53,942 bases of DNA from CAIKOD01 sp035543455 (GTDB lineage: Archaea > Halobacteriota > Methanomicrobia > Methanomicrobiales > Methanospirillaceae), in the NCBI GenBank assembly GCA_035543455.1, contig DATKKE010000003.1, positions 1 through 53,942 of the forward strand, written 5' to 3'. Positions within the stretch are counted from its first letter, which is position 1; the number at the start of each line of letters is the position of its first letter. Of this stretch, positions 46,128-52,570 are shown piece after piece. The position numbers and the translations under genes are program-made. The notes below the pieces were generated by a model, which was given only the letters and a program-made list of their open reading frames with translations, was not told the DNA's origin and searched no databases.

Positions 46128-46367
46128 ATGCCATCGTCTACACCATGTTTACGGATCAGTCCTGAAAATCGGGAGAGGTTGAACAAGTTGAAAATACATC
46201 CGAAAGAATCGTATGATACGGTTATAGGCCGGTTGTTAGATCGGATGATAGATCCTGAACCTTTAACGGAGGAGGACCGTATGGCAATAGCTGAATCCCT
46301 GGAAGAGATACGGGACGGCAAATATTACACGCTTAAGGACGCCAAAAAAGAATTAAGGCTTCTCTGA
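46128..46367 (+). CDS. Antitoxin, small helical (VapB/RelB-like)
   Basis: 79-aa partner of the toxin gene two bases downstream. N-terminal PENRERLNKLKIHPKESYDTVIGRLLDRM resembles ribbon-helix-helix-like antitoxins of archaea (DUF7557-type; number from memory), followed by a helical C-terminus that would wrap the toxin. The RelE-type neighbour is the main support. As for other pairs, the antitoxin probably represses its own promoter. Confidence 0.75.
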   Translation: MPSSTPCLRISPENRERLNKLKIHPKESYDTVIGRLLDRMIDPEPLTEEDRMAIAESLEEIRDGKYYTLKDAKKELRLL

Positions 46368-46368
46368 A

Positions 46369-46626
46369 ATGCCATACGAGATTATTATATCTCCCCGTGC
46401 AATTAAGGATTTGAAAAATTTGCCGAATGATGTAACTGCCCGGATTATCTCCACTTTGGAGCAGATCCAGGACGACCCGATCAGTTCTGTGTACCGGTTA
46501 AGAGACTCTCCTCTTTATTCGCTCCATATTGGTGAGTACCGGGTTATTCTTGATATTCTCCACCAAAAACTTGTGATCCTTATCGTCCGTGTTGGACACC
46601 GCCGGAATATCTATCAAAAAATATAG
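46369..46626 (+). CDS. RelE/ParE family toxin
   Basis: 85 aa, complete. RelE-fold features: IIISPRAIKDLKNLP at the start, ISTLEQIQDDP helix, then YRLRDSPLYSLHIGEYRVILDI and the C-terminal strand VILIVRVGHRRNIY with basic residues that in RelE cut ribosome-bound mRNA. Starts two bases after the antitoxin stop, so the pair is one operon. Confidence 0.88.
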   Translation: MPYEIIISPRAIKDLKNLPNDVTARIISTLEQIQDDPISSVYRLRDSPLYSLHIGEYRVILDILHQKLVILIVRVGHRRNIYQKI

Positions 46627-46791
46627 GCTCAAATTTTTTTATATTACAACAAGAGTCAATCCCTCATTTGGTTTCAATATAATATTTTCTGCAACCTTCC
46701 CCTCTTGAAATCTGTTTTATCCCTGAAATGTAAATGCCTGAAATGTCCAATCCAAAAAATAGGTTAAAATATGGCTTAAATTCTCTTTTAA

Positions 46792-46913
46792 ACCGCCGGG
46801 GAGCAGCCAAACGGACCACGATAATCCCCTATTTTTACTTAATTATTGCAAAAAGTGCAATCGCGCAAATATAGTATGAAATATAAAGCCAGGAATCCGA
46901 GCCTGCCCCATAT
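46792..46913 (+). repeat. Dispersed ~120-bp repeat, copy 2
   Basis: ACCGCCGGGGAGCAGCCAAA..., GATAATCCC, ATTTTTAC, a small hairpin (ATTGCA with TGCAAT, 46845-46861), TCGCGCAAAT, CCAGGAATCC and CCCCATAT. Similarity to copy 3 extends a further ~35 bases to the left (AAATAGGTTAAAATATGG). It lies between the RelE pair and the second toxin-antitoxin pair. Confidence 0.8.
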
Positions 46914-46946
46914 CGATTTTGTAATCTCTCATACATACCTCCACCC

Positions 46947-47033
46947 GTGAGCCTTACTCCTGCTGAAAAGAAGAATCTGCATGATTCCATGAAGAGGAAT
47001 GAAAAGGCCCATGAACGATTAAGCAAGCTCTGA
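46947..47033 (+). CDS. Possible 28-aa protein after repeat copy 2
   Basis: GTG 46947 opens a frame reading MSLTPAEKKNLHDSMKRNEK and ends KAHERLSKL, a charged helix. There is no ribosome binding site (CCTCC stands upstream), and part of it overlaps the frameshifted minus-strand gene. The regular helical texture is the only support. Confidence 0.25.
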   Translation: MSLTPAEKKNLHDSMKRNEKAHERLSKL

Positions 47034-47136
47034 TTTTTTAGCTCGCTTTCTAATCCATTTTTCGACATCTTTTGTTAGCAAACCGATATTCAGCAACATT
47101 AAGCATGAATTCCACTATCTCGTCTTGTTCTGCCAT
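47019..47136 (-). pseudogene. Small gene broken by a frameshift
   Basis: ATG 47136 follows a strong ribosome binding site (AGGAGGGG, about 47149-47156) and reads MAEQDEIVEFMLNVAE; then the coding phase jumps, and the reading continues as GLLTKDVEKWIRKRAKKSELA, ending at TAA 47019. A one-base change near 47090 would restore a ~40-residue helical protein. In the unshifted frame it stops at 47050. Unknown function. Confidence 0.5.
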
Positions 47137-47210
47137 TATGTGATACCCCTCCTGACCGAGGACAATTTCCGCGGTAAGGAAGGCGGTCCAAGACCTCAGA
47201 GATCGAAGTG

Positions 47211-47321
47211 ATGACGAACGATGATATAGGAGAACTGGTGACCTCGTTTAATAAGCTCATCAAGAAAATGGGAAAAAGAGAGACATCTTCCGCTTCAGAA
47301 AGATTTTACGGCATTTTATAA
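47211..47321 (+). CDS. Possible 36-aa protein or gene remnant
   Basis: ATG 47211 reads MTNDDIGELVTSFNKLIKKM and ends SSASERFYGIL, matching the fragment at 45925-46062 in its last ~20 residues. An adjacent frame upstream also has coding texture (AVRKAVQDLRDRSDDE), so this is probably the 3' part of an old gene. Unknown function. Confidence 0.3.
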   Translation: MTNDDIGELVTSFNKLIKKMGKRETSSASERFYGIL

Positions 47322-47411
47322 ATCTCTGACACGGTAATGATCGATGAAGTCGCCGAATATAATCAAATTGACTGAGGCGGCCAGCTTACCAAGGGAAACC
47401 CAAAAAAAGAT

Positions 47412-47654
47412 TCAGCACGGGGCTGCCATTCCCGGCATATATTTCCTGATATCGACCTGAGAACCATTCTTTGCCATTCGCTCAGCCAATTCAAGTAACT
47501 CTCTGACTACAATAGCATCGATGTAATCCTCGCCGCAGTTTGTGCAGATCTGGGCCGGGACCTCCTTAACAACAAGGGTGAAATCATCCCTGTTGAGGGT
47601 GACGGTAGTATTTCCCTGTTCTGTCGTGCCGATCTTGCAGATAGTGCACTTCAT
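47412..47654 (-). CDS. MqsA/YgiT-type zinc-finger antitoxin
   Basis: Starts at ATG 47654, which overlaps the stop of the upstream toxin gene (ATGA), although the frame is open to 47684. The N-terminal zinc finger has CTICKIG and CTNCGEDYI; the C-terminal part, helical with VRELLELAERMAK, lacks the full HTH of MqsA proper, so it is the short YgiT form (80 aa). It pairs with the DUF4258 protein encoded just before it. Confidence 0.85.
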   Translation of the reverse strand: MKCTICKIGTTEQGNTTVTLNRDDFTLVVKEVPAQICTNCGEDYIDAIVVRELLELAERMAKNGSQVDIRKYMPGMAAPC

Positions 47655-47899
47655 TTTTTTCTCCTCATAAAATCCGATTCCCATTTTGATGGATCAGGTT
47701 CGTACGCTGTGATACCAATTACCTCATTATCTACATTATTGTATGCCATGACGACATGGAGCGGCCGGTTATTACCTTCACCAAGAAGGAGATAACTTGG
47801 GTATGGGGTATCATCCCGATATTCTTCAATGACTTTTTCATGAGCTACAATATCCGTAACTTCCTTCTCCGATATCTTCCGATCAAACATCTGCTTCAC
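47651..47899 (-). CDS. DUF4258 protein, probable toxin of a type II pair
   Basis: 82 aa. Pattern of the DUF4258 family: DRKISEKEVTDIVAHEKVIEEY, then PYPSYLLLGEGNNRPLHVVMAY and ITAYEPDPSKWESDFMRRKK, a RelE-like small beta-fold. These proteins commonly pair with YgiT-type zinc-finger antitoxins, as here. Toxin-first gene order, with a four-base overlap. Confidence 0.85.
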   Translation of the reverse strand: MKQMFDRKISEKEVTDIVAHEKVIEEYRDDTPYPSYLLLGEGNNRPLHVVMAYNNVDNEVIGITAYEPDPSKWESDFMRRKK

Positions 47900-48955
47900 T
47901 GCATGGACCCGGTACAGAATTCGCGCTGACTCAATCTTTTTTTTGGAATTCCCGACGTCCAGATTTCATGTTAGTATCTCAGAATTATCTGTTCCGAATG
48001 TGGAACCTTCAGATATCTATATTTATGTCTTAATAGAAAAAGCCGGCCATAATTTTCGCGTCCTCGTGTAACTCCAGTTCCTTTCGTTCCGTGCCCCCTC
48101 CGCTCTCACATTACGCCTTGGTTCTTCTTTCTGCATCAATGGATAAATGGCTATAATTTCGTCCCGTTTCTAACTGCTATCCCTTTGATCAAAAGACTAT
48201 AACAATACCAATCCCTTATCGTTTTTTTGTATATTATTTTTTAATCTAGGATAAATCTGAATACAACCTCCAGCAGCTTTAAAGTTATAAAATAGGCTCA
48301 AATATTGTTTAAATTCTTTTTTTAAGCCGCCGGGGAACAGCTAAACGAACTGCGATAATCCCATATTTTTGCATTAATTGTTTCGAAAAGTGTAATCGCG
48401 CAAGTTGGGTATCGTAAAATTTATAATTATCAGGACCCTGCCGCATATCCTATTTTCTTATCATCCGGATCCACTTTCTCCCAGTGATCCCCCCACCATC
48501 CTAGCAGGGAACTCTTATAATTAATTCGCTATGGCGCAAACAACTTCGAATTGCCTTTTTCCCTTTGCTGCTGGTTAATAAATTGAAAACAATAATCGAC
48601 ATTAATACTTATAATCAATCGAAGTAAAGCAAACGACCACTAATCCATGGAACAACAAGAATGTAAAATAGTGAGTGGTTGTTGGACCTCCCAACTCCCT
48701 CTATGCCCCGAAGGGCAACTACAACACTACCTCAAGTAATTATCAACCGGGGTCCAGGCGTCACCCGAGGAAAATTCAATTCGAATCCAAGAATCAGAAC
48801 TTTTTCATCTTCATAGAACAATTCTACCGTTAGGCGACTTTGTGTGAGCGAGGAAATAGCAGTCCTAAAAATGATTCCAGTGAGGGGGAAGAGGGCAATA
48901 TCGTCGTGAACCTCCGCCTTCCAGCCTAGGCCGTCTCAATAGCGCCTACTGAAGG
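47900..48955. other. Long noncoding stretch with repeat copy 3
   Basis: More than one kilobase without a convincing gene. Contents: repeat copy 3 (48325-48448), a TATA-like box (CTTATAAT, about 48608-48615) followed by ATG 48647 opening a 30-codon frame with three Cys (MEQQECKIVSGCWTSQ, ends 48739), and AT-rich filler. It looks like decayed accessory DNA. Confidence 0.4.
48325..48448 (+). repeat. Dispersed ~120-bp repeat, copy 3
   Basis: AGCCGCCGGGGAACAGCTAAA..., GATAATCCC, ATTTTTGC, TCGCGCAA, CAGGACCCTG and CCGCATAT. Closest to copy 2, with similarity extending left to about 48288 (AAAATAGGCTCAAATATT). It follows the DUF4258/YgiT pair, so the three copies bracket the two cargo segments. Confidence 0.8.
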
Positions 48956-49111
48956 GTAAATGAAACCGAAGTCGATGAAGTCTTTGCACGGGCCGAGAAA
49001 CTCGGAGCAAAAATCGTCAAGCGAGCACAAAAAGTATTCTGGGAAGGTTATAACGGTTATTTTGCAGATCTAGACGGCTTCCTGTGGGAGATCGCATACA
49101 ATCCTACATAG
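48956..49111 (+). pseudogene. C-terminal remnant of a VOC (glyoxalase-like) protein
   Basis: Fifty-one codons ending in TAG 49109-49111 read VNETEVDEVFARAEKLGAKI, then VFWEGYNGYFADLDGFLWEI and AYNPT, the classic end of VOC-family proteins including the GYFxDxDGxLWE metal-ligand strand. No start codon or N-terminal half precedes it; upstream frames are closed. A broken gene. Confidence 0.75.
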
Positions 49112-49222
49112 ACCCTTGATGAGAAGGGGAATGTAAGATTATAGGCACTAGGAAAATGGGTTATCCAGGTCCAATCCTTCAAAAAAAAGAATATTCTGTT
49201 TTAATCATTTTTCAATTAAAAA

Positions 49223-50434
49223 TCAGGCTTTTCTTAAAAAAGAAATATCCATATTCGGGTCAATATAGCAGAATGGATCTTCTCCTGAAAAATCACCGGA
49301 ATTGGCATATGCTCTGACACGACAACCTCCACCACAGAGTTGGAAATATCTGCAATTACTACATATCCCCCCGATTGATAAATTACCAGCCCTGAACCTG
49401 GCGAGCACCGGATCATCCTCCGCAGCCCAGATCTCTGAAAAAGGTTTCTTCCTGATGTTACCGATCAAGAAATCCGGGGACCGGGCGAACTGGCAGGGAT
49501 AGACATTTCCCCAGGGGTCAATATTAGCAACACGATCTCCTGCACTACAACCTCCCTTTAAGGATTTAAGGAGGTCCTGTGCATCCGAAAGGTCCGGTGA
49601 GTTATCCCTCTCCATCGACTGGATCAGATGGATGCAATCCTGGGGAGCATCAACAGTAAGAAACTCCATATCTTCCGGATCGATCTCCTTTGCTTTCCGG
49701 TATAGCAGACTCAGGGCCTCAGTCACCTCATCGCGTCCGAGTTGTAATCGCTCGTACGCATCGCTTCCTCGGCCACAGGGCACCAGCCAGTACAGGCAAA
49801 ACCTCGATGCACCCAGCTCCAGGGCAAGATCTACAAGGGATTCGAGTTCATTGAAGTTTTCCTTTGTCAGGGTTACCCTCACTCCGCACCGGACTGCGGC
49901 ACTACGACAGTGGGCGAAGGCGCTTACAACTCTTTGAAAAGCTCCAGGCGATTGCCTAAAACGGTCGTGAGTCTCTGGCTTGGACCCGTCAAGAGAGATA
50001 CCGGCGTATTCTATCCTGCAATTCCTGATCTTATGGGCAGTTTCTTCTGTAATCAAAGTGCCATTCGTGCTCAAGGCTGTTTTTATTCCCCTATAAGCGG
50101 CATGATCTGCCAGCTGCCAGATGTCTTTTCGTAACAGAGGCTCCCCACCGGTGAACAAAATTAACGGTACGCCCATAGCGGCAAGGTCGTCAATAAAACC
50201 GAGAGCTTCGGGTGTTATGAGCTCCCCGTCGGTCTGGCAATATGTGCTCGAATGGCTGTAGCAGTGTTGACAATTAAGGTTGCACCGGTTTGTGAGATTC
50301 CAGAACACGACGGGCTTGTGCTGACCTGAAAAGGCAAGGTAGTTACTCGGGATCTCCCCAACCGGCTTGTGCCGGTGCTGCATCACCGCACTCAACGTTC
50401 CGCGACCATGTAAACACTGGGTAATCCGGTTCAT
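49223..50434 (-). CDS. ahbC: Radical SAM 12,18-didecarboxysiroheme deacetylase AhbC
   Basis: Removes two acetate side chains from didecarboxysiroheme to give iron-coproporphyrin III. N-terminal FSGQHKPVVFWNLTNRCN matches AhbC, with the radical SAM cluster motif CNLNCQHC, GGEPLLRKD for SAM, and a C-terminal SPASM-like set (CSNCRYFQLCGGGCRVRA). 403 aa is normal. The start overlaps the ahbB stop by four bases (50431-50434). The alternative is the paralogue AhbD, but the FSxxxKPVVxWN start favours AhbC. Last gene of the heme unit. Confidence 0.85.
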   Translation of the reverse strand: MNRITQCLHGRGTLSAVMQHRHKPVGEIPSNYLAFSGQHKPVVFWNLTNRCNLNCQHCYSHSSTYCQTDGELITPEALGFIDDLAAMGVPLILFTGGEPLLRKDIWQLADHAAYRGIKTALSTNGTLITEETAHKIRNCRIEYAGISLDGSKPETHDRFRQSPGAFQRVVSAFAHCRSAAVRCGVRVTLTKENFNELESLVDLALELGASRFCLYWLVPCGRGSDAYERLQLGRDEVTEALSLLYRKAKEIDPEDMEFLTVDAPQDCIHLIQSMERDNSPDLSDAQDLLKSLKGGCSAGDRVANIDPWGNVYPCQFARSPDFLIGNIRKKPFSEIWAAEDDPVLARFRAGNLSIGGICSNCRYFQLCGGGCRVRAYANSGDFSGEDPFCYIDPNMDISFLRKA

Positions 50435-50919
50435 AAAATATGACTCCCATTCTCCCGGACTCTGACATTTGGTACACGTTTGAACTCTTCGGTACTGAAA
50501 AGGACCACATAATCGTGGACCCCGATATGATCCGCGAGTGTCCTGATTTCAGTAAGAACCTCATCCCTGCTATATCCATGGTGTACGGTATAGATAGTGT
50601 ACTCCCACCTGCCTGGTATAGGAAGACGTTCATAGCAGTGAGTAACACATGGGAACGATGCCAACAGGGGTCCCATATCACCCTTTAATGAATCAACATG
50701 TTTCCAGGCGACGAGGGCATTGGCAACAATACCGACACGCCTCTGGTTGATCCGTGCCTGGAATTTCCGAATAGTTCCAGAGGCATGAAGATTTTTTATT
50801 CTCTGGAGGACGTCGTTGCCGTTAAGATTCAGCCCTTTTCCGATCTCTTCAAACGGTTGGTCCACTAGGGGAAGTCCGTTTTCAAGTTCAACAAGGAGGG
50901 CCAGATCAATCTTATCCAA
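50431..50919 (-). CDS. ahbB: Siroheme decarboxylase subunit AhbB
   Basis: With AhbA it decarboxylates siroheme to 12,18-didecarboxysiroheme. Lrp/AsnC-like fold: N-terminal HTH (residues ~5-60, FEEIGKGLNLNGNDVLQRIKNL) and an alpha/beta effector domain containing THCYERLPIPGRWEYTIYTV, where CYER..W is typical of the B subunit. TTG 50919 follows GGAGGGC and overlaps the end of ahbA by eight bases. 162 aa is normal. Confidence 0.87.
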   Translation of the reverse strand: MDKIDLALLVELENGLPLVDQPFEEIGKGLNLNGNDVLQRIKNLHASGTIRKFQARINQRRVGIVANALVAWKHVDSLKGDMGPLLASFPCVTHCYERLPIPGRWEYTIYTVHHGYSRDEVLTEIRTLADHIGVHDYVVLFSTEEFKRVPNVRVRENGSHIL

Positions 50920-51448
50920 TAGTGCCCTCCTGATCCCTGTTTTTAAAAAAAGAAAAACGTACGTCCACTTTAAGTTTTCTCACTGTTGGAAGATTCATGA
51001 CATTCGTATCCGGAACACCAGTACGCTGAAGAATTTCTGTAAACACTCGTTTTATACTCTCATCGTTTTTCCCAGAGAGAGTGAACCAGAGGTTATAGTA
51101 ATGCTCCCGCAGGAAATTATGGGATACCTCCTGGTAACTGTTGATAATGGTCGCGATCTCGTGAACTCTTTCATCTGGAACATGGAAGGCAACCAGGGTG
51201 GCAGCAGTTAGTCCCATGTGCCGGGATTCAATAGTGGGGGATATGCCACGGATAATACCCTCATCCTGGAGCCATTTCAACCTGTCAAGCAGATCCTTCT
51301 CTGGAATTCCTATTCGTTGTGCAATTGTTGCAAATGGACGGGGTTCCAGCGGGATTGCGTCCTGAAGTGCATCAAGAATATGTAAATCCCCCGGGTCGGG
51401 TAATGCATGATCTGTCAGGTTACAACCTCCTGCGGTTCGTATGGGCAA
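50912..51448 (-). CDS. ahbA: Siroheme decarboxylase subunit AhbA
   Basis: Partner of AhbB, same fold: HTH (ILDALQDAIPLEPRPFATIA) and a domain with YQEVSHNFLREHYYNLWFTLSG, where HNxxREHxYNLWFTL is the A-subunit mark. The open frame begins at TTG 51448 inside ahbD, but no ribosome binding site precedes it. AGGAGGTT (51425-51432) lies instead at normal distance before CTG 51418, which overlaps the ahbD stop as CTGA. A CTG start would make a 168-residue protein that begins LTDHALPDPGDL. The coordinate given is the outer limit. Confidence 0.85.
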   Translation of the reverse strand: MPIRTAGGCNLTDHALPDPGDLHILDALQDAIPLEPRPFATIAQRIGIPEKDLLDRLKWLQDEGIIRGISPTIESRHMGLTAATLVAFHVPDERVHEIATIINSYQEVSHNFLREHYYNLWFTLSGKNDESIKRVFTEILQRTGVPDTNVMNLPTVRKLKVDVRFSFFKNRDQEGTIG

Positions 51449-52491
51449 TAAGGATCTTCACCGCAGAGGTCCCCAATGAGTTGATCTGGTGGGGCAAGAC
51501 CGTCACACCATCGATGAGAAAACGTGTCCGCTCCACGGTATGCCCGTGCCCTGCAACCGCCACAGATCGTCCTAAACCGGCATACACCACACTTCCCGGT
51601 AAGCAGATCGGGGTCGCGGAGTGCTGCAAAGATTTCAGAATTTTTCCAGATATCCGGAAACGAAGTCTCCAGGACATTGCCGGCACTCACTGGAAGGTAA
51701 GGACATGGGGTTACGTCCCCGTTCACGTAAATCCGGCAATAACTGATACCCGCGATACAACCTCTACCCCACGCAGGATTCTTTATCCCAAGTTCCTCAG
51801 CAATACGGCGAAACTGCGGAGCACATGTAGGACGGACATGTGCGCTGCTATTATAGTATTTCTTTAAGATCTGGCGAATTAGAGTTTCATATTCCTGTGG
51901 GTTCCCATGTTTGATCTCCCGGGCTCTTCCTGTGGGCACCGGGAAGAAGAGTTGGTAATCACGCACACCAAGGGATGTCCCTAAATCAATGACCGAATTG
52001 ACCTCGCTGATATCTGAACGCATAACCGACATGTTGACCTGTACGGCAATTCCCTCATCCCGGCAATTACGGATCGCTTGCACGGCCTTATCCCATATAC
52101 CGTGCAAACCCCTGAATGAGTCTTGGATGGCTGGATTTGTGGAATCGAGACTTATCGCTACTGCTTTAATTCCAGCCTTATTGAGCTGTGCCGCTTTCGT
52201 CTGATCTATTAACATCCCACTAGAACCCATAACCATCCGGAGACCCTGGTCAGTACCGTACCGGGCGATATCAAAGATATCCGCTCTCATAAGAGGTTCG
52301 CCCCCACTCAGTATTACAACAGGTTTCCCGGTCTGGCGGATCTGGTCAATGACACCGAATGCCTCCTCCGTGGAAAGCACTTTTTCTGCCTCCTGCTCAC
52401 GTGCGTCCACGTAGCAGTGGGCACATTTCAAGGGGCAGCGGAGCGTGATGTTCCACGAGATTATACGCGGACCAGGTACTGGATTTCTCAA
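51415..52491 (-). CDS. ahbD: Radical SAM heme synthase AhbD
   Basis: Oxidatively decarboxylates two propionates of iron-coproporphyrin III to form heme b. Radical SAM motif CPLKCAHC, GGEPLMRADIFDIARY, the AhbD-specific CAPQFRRIA and GCIAGISYCRIYVNGDV, then CPYLPVSAGNV and a SPASM-like end (CGVCRFRTICGGCRARAY). 358 aa is normal. The start is TTG 52491, with AAGGGGA eight bases before it. The TTG overlaps the stop of a 22-codon frame upstream (TTGA). First ahb gene after katG. Confidence 0.9.
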   Translation of the reverse strand: MRNPVPGPRIISWNITLRCPLKCAHCYVDAREQEAEKVLSTEEAFGVIDQIRQTGKPVVILSGGEPLMRADIFDIARYGTDQGLRMVMGSSGMLIDQTKAAQLNKAGIKAVAISLDSTNPAIQDSFRGLHGIWDKAVQAIRNCRDEGIAVQVNMSVMRSDISEVNSVIDLGTSLGVRDYQLFFPVPTGRAREIKHGNPQEYETLIRQILKKYYNSSAHVRPTCAPQFRRIAEELGIKNPAWGRGCIAGISYCRIYVNGDVTPCPYLPVSAGNVLETSFPDIWKNSEIFAALRDPDLLTGKCGVCRFRTICGGCRARAYRGADTFSHRWCDGLAPPDQLIGDLCGEDPYCPYEPQEVVT

Positions 52492-52556
52492 AGATTCATT
52501 CCCCTTGCTACTCGCTTTGTGAGATCTTCATCCGTTTTTGTGAGATTCTTAACCAT
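52488..52556 (-). CDS. Possible 22-codon leader ORF between katG and ahbD
   Basis: ATG 52556 opens a short frame (MVKNLTKTDEDLTKRVARGM, two more residues) that ends in TGA 52490-52488, sharing TTGA with the ahbD start. The ribosome binding site of ahbD (AAGGGGA) lies inside it. No good ribosome binding site precedes the ATG. The tight overlap mirrors that of the ahb genes, so it could be a coupling peptide, or only a chance frame. Confidence 0.35.
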   Translation of the reverse strand: MVKNLTKTDEDLTKRVARGMNL

Positions 52557-52570
52557 GAAAGACATTTATG

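Larger units (their letters stand above)
46627..47411. other. Gap with repeat copy 2 and small broken genes
   Basis: Holds repeat copy 2 (46792-46913), a 28-codon frame on the plus strand (46947-47033), a frameshifted small gene on the minus strand (47019-47136) and a 36-codon frame (47211-47321). A short block right after the toxin (AAAATATAGGCTCAAAT, 46619-46635) resembles the sequence that precedes copy 3 (AAAATAGGCTCAAAT, 48290-48304). Confidence 0.4.

Noticed and set aside
42285..48448. CRISPR array formed by the three repeats
   Set aside because: The copies are ~120 bp, kilobases apart and contain no regular short repeat-spacer pattern; no cas gene is present.
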